From an uncultured Clostridia bacterium (lineage in GTDB: Bacteria > Bacillota > Clostridia > Oscillospirales > Oscillospiraceae): 8,005 nt of DNA. The stretch spans positions 1-8,005 of the forward strand of contig CAMWTG010000121.1 of assembly GCA_947177115.1 (NCBI GenBank). Reading direction: 5' to 3'. Position numbers and translations under genes: made by a program. Below the pieces are notes generated by a model. The model was not told the DNA's origin. It ran no database searches and saw only the letters and a list, made by a program, of their open reading frames with translations. Shown here piece by piece: positions 5,017-8,005 of this stretch (positions within the stretch are counted from its first letter, which is position 1; each line of letters opens with the position of its first letter).

Positions 5017-5754
5017 ATGCCTATTATTTATCTCAGCCCAAGTACACAGGAAAGCAATATGTACGTCACCGGGACCGGCAGCGAGGAATATTGGATGAAC
5101 CGTCTGGCGGACGCCATGATCCCCTACCTCAACAGCTGCGGCATCCGCTATACGCGCAATAACCCCGACATGACCGCCGGCAGTTCCATCCGCCAGGCCA
5201 ATCAGGGATGGTACGACTTCTACCTGGCCCTGCACTCCAATGCGGCGGGGGAGGGCAATTACGGCGGCGTCCGGGGGATCATCGCTTTCTACTATCCCAC
5301 CAGCACCCAAGGGCAGCGGGCAGCTCAGATCTTTGTCAACAACCTGCGGGGGATCTACCCCCTGCCCGACAAGGTGACCACCCGCTCCACCACCAGCCTG
5401 GGAGAGGTGCGGGATTCCAAATTCCCCGCCGTGCTGCTGGAGATCGGCTATCACGATAACTATGAGGACGCCCGGTGGATCGAGAACAACATCCCGGAGA
5501 TCGCCCGGAACCTGGTCCTCAGCCTCACCGACTACTTCGGCATACCTTTCATTTGGCCTGTGGATCCCTGGGAGGGCACCGTCCACGCGGGGGGCGGCAC
5601 CCTGAACCTGCGCAGCCGCCCCACCACCGATTCCTCCGTGATCGCCAGCATCCCGGACGGAGCAACGGTTCGGATCTACGGCCAGTATGAGGACTGGTAT
5701 GTGGTGCGGTACGGAGACTATGTAGGGTACGCCTCAACGCAGTTTATCCGGTAA
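5017..5754 (+). CDS. N-acetylmuramoyl-L-alanine amidase with SH3b domain
   Basis: The 245-residue product looks like an Amidase_3-type peptidoglycan amidase (about residues 1-175) followed by a bacterial SH3 cell-wall binding domain (about 186-245, with TLNLRSRPTTDSSVI and the closing GYASTQFI). Residues expected for zinc and catalysis are Glu23/Glu24 in GSEEYWMN, His73 in LALHSNA and Glu142 in LLEIGYHDN. The N-terminal DPGHGG-like motif of classic Amidase_3 enzymes is replaced by IYLSPSTQESN, without the first zinc His; from memory this LSPSTQ form is a recurrent clostridial subfamily. There is no signal peptide or membrane anchor, so export would need a non-classical route or lysis, as for endolysins. 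ATG 5017 is chosen because AGGAGG lies at 5003-5008; the GTG at 5008 overlaps that site. It follows a terminator and converges on lacZ with only 20 bases between stops. Confidence 0.86.
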   Translation: MPIIYLSPSTQESNMYVTGTGSEEYWMNRLADAMIPYLNSCGIRYTRNNPDMTAGSSIRQANQGWYDFYLALHSNAAGEGNYGGVRGIIAFYYPTSTQGQRAAQIFVNNLRGIYPLPDKVTTRSTTSLGEVRDSKFPAVLLEIGYHDNYEDARWIENNIPEIARNLVLSLTDYFGIPFIWPVDPWEGTVHAGGGTLNLRSRPTTDSSVIASIPDGATVRIYGQYEDWYVVRYGDYVGYASTQFIR

Positions 5755-5774
5755 CCGGCAAGACCTTTTCCGTC

Positions 5775-8005
5775 TCAGCCTCCAATGCCCCGGAAACGGA
5801 AACGGAAGGTCATGGCATCCTCCGGCAGCAGATATTCCGGCCGGGGCCTGGCTCCCCAGCTGTCATCTCCGCCCAGGCCCATCTGCATGGCCGCCGCCCG
5901 GATCACGGTATGGTGGACGGCGGGCAGCTCATGGGGATGGGCGGCGCACTCCATCTGATGAGGCGTCCAGGGCAGGGCGGAAAATTCCATCCTGCGGCTC
6001 TCAAACAGCAGGCCCAATCCGTTCTCATCGGTAACGCTGGCCCAGCGGACATCCGTGTGGTTGCCGCACTCCTGGGGAACCAGGTTGGGGCCCAGCCCGG
6101 CCTCAACAGTAGTTTCCCAGATGCCCAGCCTACCGCCTGACTTCCGGTCGCAGTAGGTCTCTGCAGGGCCGGGACCGTACCACCGCAGACGGCGGAAGTC
6201 CGCGTCCATCTGCAGCATCACGCCGAACTCCGGCGCAGGGCCCAGGATCTTGGGCGCATCGGAGGACAGGGTCGTCTCCACCATGCCATCCGCAAACACA
6301 CGGTAAGCAAGGACGCAGGTGGTCCGGGGCGCGGTGGCCATATGGCAGGTATAGGACATCTCCACCCAATTTGGCCCCTTTTCGATCTTCCAGGTCTGCT
6401 CACCGGGGCGCAGGCCATCGGGGTTCTGTTCGAAGGGGTACAGGCTGGCCAGTTTCCACTGGGCAAAGCGCTGGGGGGCCTTGCAGCCCCGGTCATTGGC
6501 GGTGGGGGCCCGCCAAAAGCTGGGCCGGGGCACAGCGTCCAGCATCTCCCGGCCTCCGTAGCGGTAAGAGACCATGCCCCCCATCGTTTTGGAGAACAGG
6601 ACGCTGAAATTCTCCCCCCGGACTCCCAGGTTCCACTGGCTGTCAATGATCTCCGGAGGTTCATCGGGGTGGACCGGCTCCGGCCTCTCTCCGTTCCGCC
6701 ACTGGCCAAAGGCCACCTCGTAGCCGGCTCTGGCCCAGGCCTCGTCCCGCCGCAGGCGGAAGGACGCGACAACGGCATACTCCGTGTCATGTTCATCGAA
6801 CTCAGGGTCCCAATCATTGAGCTCCATGCCCTCTTCATCCGGCCACAAAGGCAGCACATACATCCGACTCTCCCCCGGCGGCACATCGGTGTCCAGAAGG
6901 TTCTCCTTCAGCAGCACGCCTTCCCGGTACACCTGGACCATGCAGTCATATTCGCCGCTGTTGGTGAATAGGTTCCGGTTGTCGATTTTTATCCTTCTAT
7001 CCGCAATGTGGATCTGCAGGTTTTGGTAGAGGTACTTGACCTCCTGCATCTTGGGCGTGGGGGCCCGGCGCAGGCTGTCCACAATGCCATCGCCGCTGAA
7101 ATCCCCATCGTGGGGCCGGTCCCCGAAATCGCCGCCGTAGCCCTGGTACTTGAGGCCGTAACGGTCCGTCCTGGTAATGGCCTGATCGATATAGTCCCAG
7201 ATAAAACCGCCCTGGTAGGACGGGACCTCGTCCGCCAGGCGGATATACACATCCTGGCCTCCGAAGGAGCTGCCCATGGCGTGGCCGTACTCGCAGGAGA
7301 TGGCGGGGCGGCTGGAATCTTTCTCCAGCGCCGCGCGGATGCTCTCGGCTGGCCAGTACATGTTGCTGAAAATGTCGCTGGTGTCGGAATAGGCGGGGTC
7401 GTGGACTACGCTCTCGTAGTGGACGGGGCGGGAATCCATAGCGCGGAAGTAGTTCGCCGCGGCACGGAGGTTTTCTCCGCTGTAGGACTCGTTGCCGCAG
7501 GACCAGATCAGGACGCTGGGCCGGTTCCGGTCCCGGCGGAGCATGGCCTCCGCCCGGGAGAGCACCGCCTCCCGCCACTTGGGAGCGCTGCCGGGGATAT
7601 GGTCCTCCAGGGGCAGCCGGCCCGACATGACCATCTCCCACGCGCCGTGGGACTCCAGGTTCATCTCATCAATGACGTAAATACCGTACTTGTCGCAGAG
7701 GCGGTAGAAAAAGCTCTGATTGGGATAATGGCTGGTGCGGACGGCGTTGATGTTGTTCCGCTTCATGGTCACGATGTCCAACTCCGTCTCCTCCTCGGTG
7801 ACGCAGCGGCCATGAACGGAGGAAAACTCGTGGCGGTTCACGCCCCGGAAAAGGATGCGCTTGCCATTGAGCTCCATAATGCCGTTTTTGATCTCGAACC
7901 GCCGCAAACCGGCCTGTTCGGTAATGGTTTTTGTTTTTTTTAATGATTGGTCGAAAACCTAGATCTACACCCGGTACAGTTCAGGCCGCTCCGCGCTCCA
8001 CAGCC
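5775..8005 (-). pseudogene. lacZ: LacZ-type GH2 beta-galactosidase, interrupted by two stop codons; 5' end outside window
   Basis: The frame encodes the catalytic and C-terminal parts of a long GH2 beta-galactosidase, which hydrolyses lactose and other beta-galactosides. Readable features are RGVNRHEFSS, the acid/base Glu in WSCGNES (codon 7488-7490), the nucleophile Glu in ISCEYGHAMG (codon 7290-7292), GGFIWDYIDQ, and the C-terminal Bgal_small_N domain with FWRAPTANDRG, WYGPGPAETYCDRK and PQECGNHTDVRW. Upstream the same frame continues family-like as LWSAERPELYRV (7968-8003), but it is then broken by TAG-ATC-TAG (7959-7967) before VFDQS...GLRRFEIKNG. After the lesion 727 sense codons remain intact to TGA at 5775-5777. 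Without readthrough the N-terminal domains would be separated from the active site. No ribosome binding site supports restart (TTG 7907 and ATG 7877 are weak). It is most likely a recently inactivated gene, but an assembly error or suppression is possible. Confidence 0.85.
7959..7967 (-). other. Two in-frame amber codons in lacZ
   Basis: Read on the minus strand, codons 7965-7967 and 7959-7961 are both TAG, separated by ATC. They replace two residues between YRV and VFD in a segment that otherwise matches LacZ. The two stops lie in the 8-base palindrome TAGATCTA. Two other genes here (the GNAT pair) end in TAG, so TAG acts as an ordinary stop in this genome. Confidence 0.85.

Noticed and set aside
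7008..7943. 311-codon open frame on the plus strand
   Set aside because: It is the complement of the conserved LacZ catalytic region, whose motifs fix the true frame.
7959..7967. Genome-wide amber reassignment explaining the lacZ stops
   Set aside because: Both GNAT genes end in TAG at the family-typical end, so TAG works as a stop here; only local readthrough or a specific suppressor remains possible.

Overview
The window looks like chromosomal DNA from a GC-rich, low-copy-repeat-laden member of the Bacillota, most plausibly an Oscillospiraceae-type gut clostridium (Flavonifractor/Lawsonibacter/Intestinimonas-like). That placement is an inference. It rests on GC-rich codon use, strong AGGAGG-type ribosome binding sites, SigA-like promoters with 17-base spacers, the NfeD-like and LSPSTQ-type amidase proteins, and the many intergenic palindromes.

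Layout. Positions 1-594 hold no convincing gene. Positions 41-406 form one very large imperfect palindrome (two diverged arms around a perfect core at 219-237), followed by a string of hairpins up to the probable pgi terminator at 553-583. On the minus strand, pgi (595-1917, glucose-6-phosphate isomerase) has a clear promoter at 1970-1998. Divergently, a near-consensus promoter at 2122-2150 leads into a structured leader RNA and then a probable plus-strand operon: an NfeD-like membrane protein (2299-2751), two tandemly duplicated double-GNAT proteins (2779-3636 and 3657-4514, about 68% identical), and a 51-residue conserved-looking small protein (4576-4731). A 230-base non-coding interval (4735-4964) is built of hairpins, including a bidirectional terminator and two copies of the same 19-base hairpin arm. 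An Amidase_3-type cell-wall amidase with an SH3b domain (5017-5754) follows. It converges on a minus-strand LacZ-type GH2 beta-galactosidase (5775 to beyond 8005).

The genes do not form one pathway. pgi is housekeeping glycolysis, lacZ would feed galactosides into sugar metabolism, the amidase acts on peptidoglycan, and the nfeD-GNAT operon is of unknown role. The two most noteworthy observations are the two amber codons, TAG-ATC-TAG, that interrupt an otherwise well-preserved lacZ frame near the right edge, and the roughly 365-base foldback element at the left. I did not find a clear new multi-gene system such as defence, CRISPR or a biosynthetic cluster.
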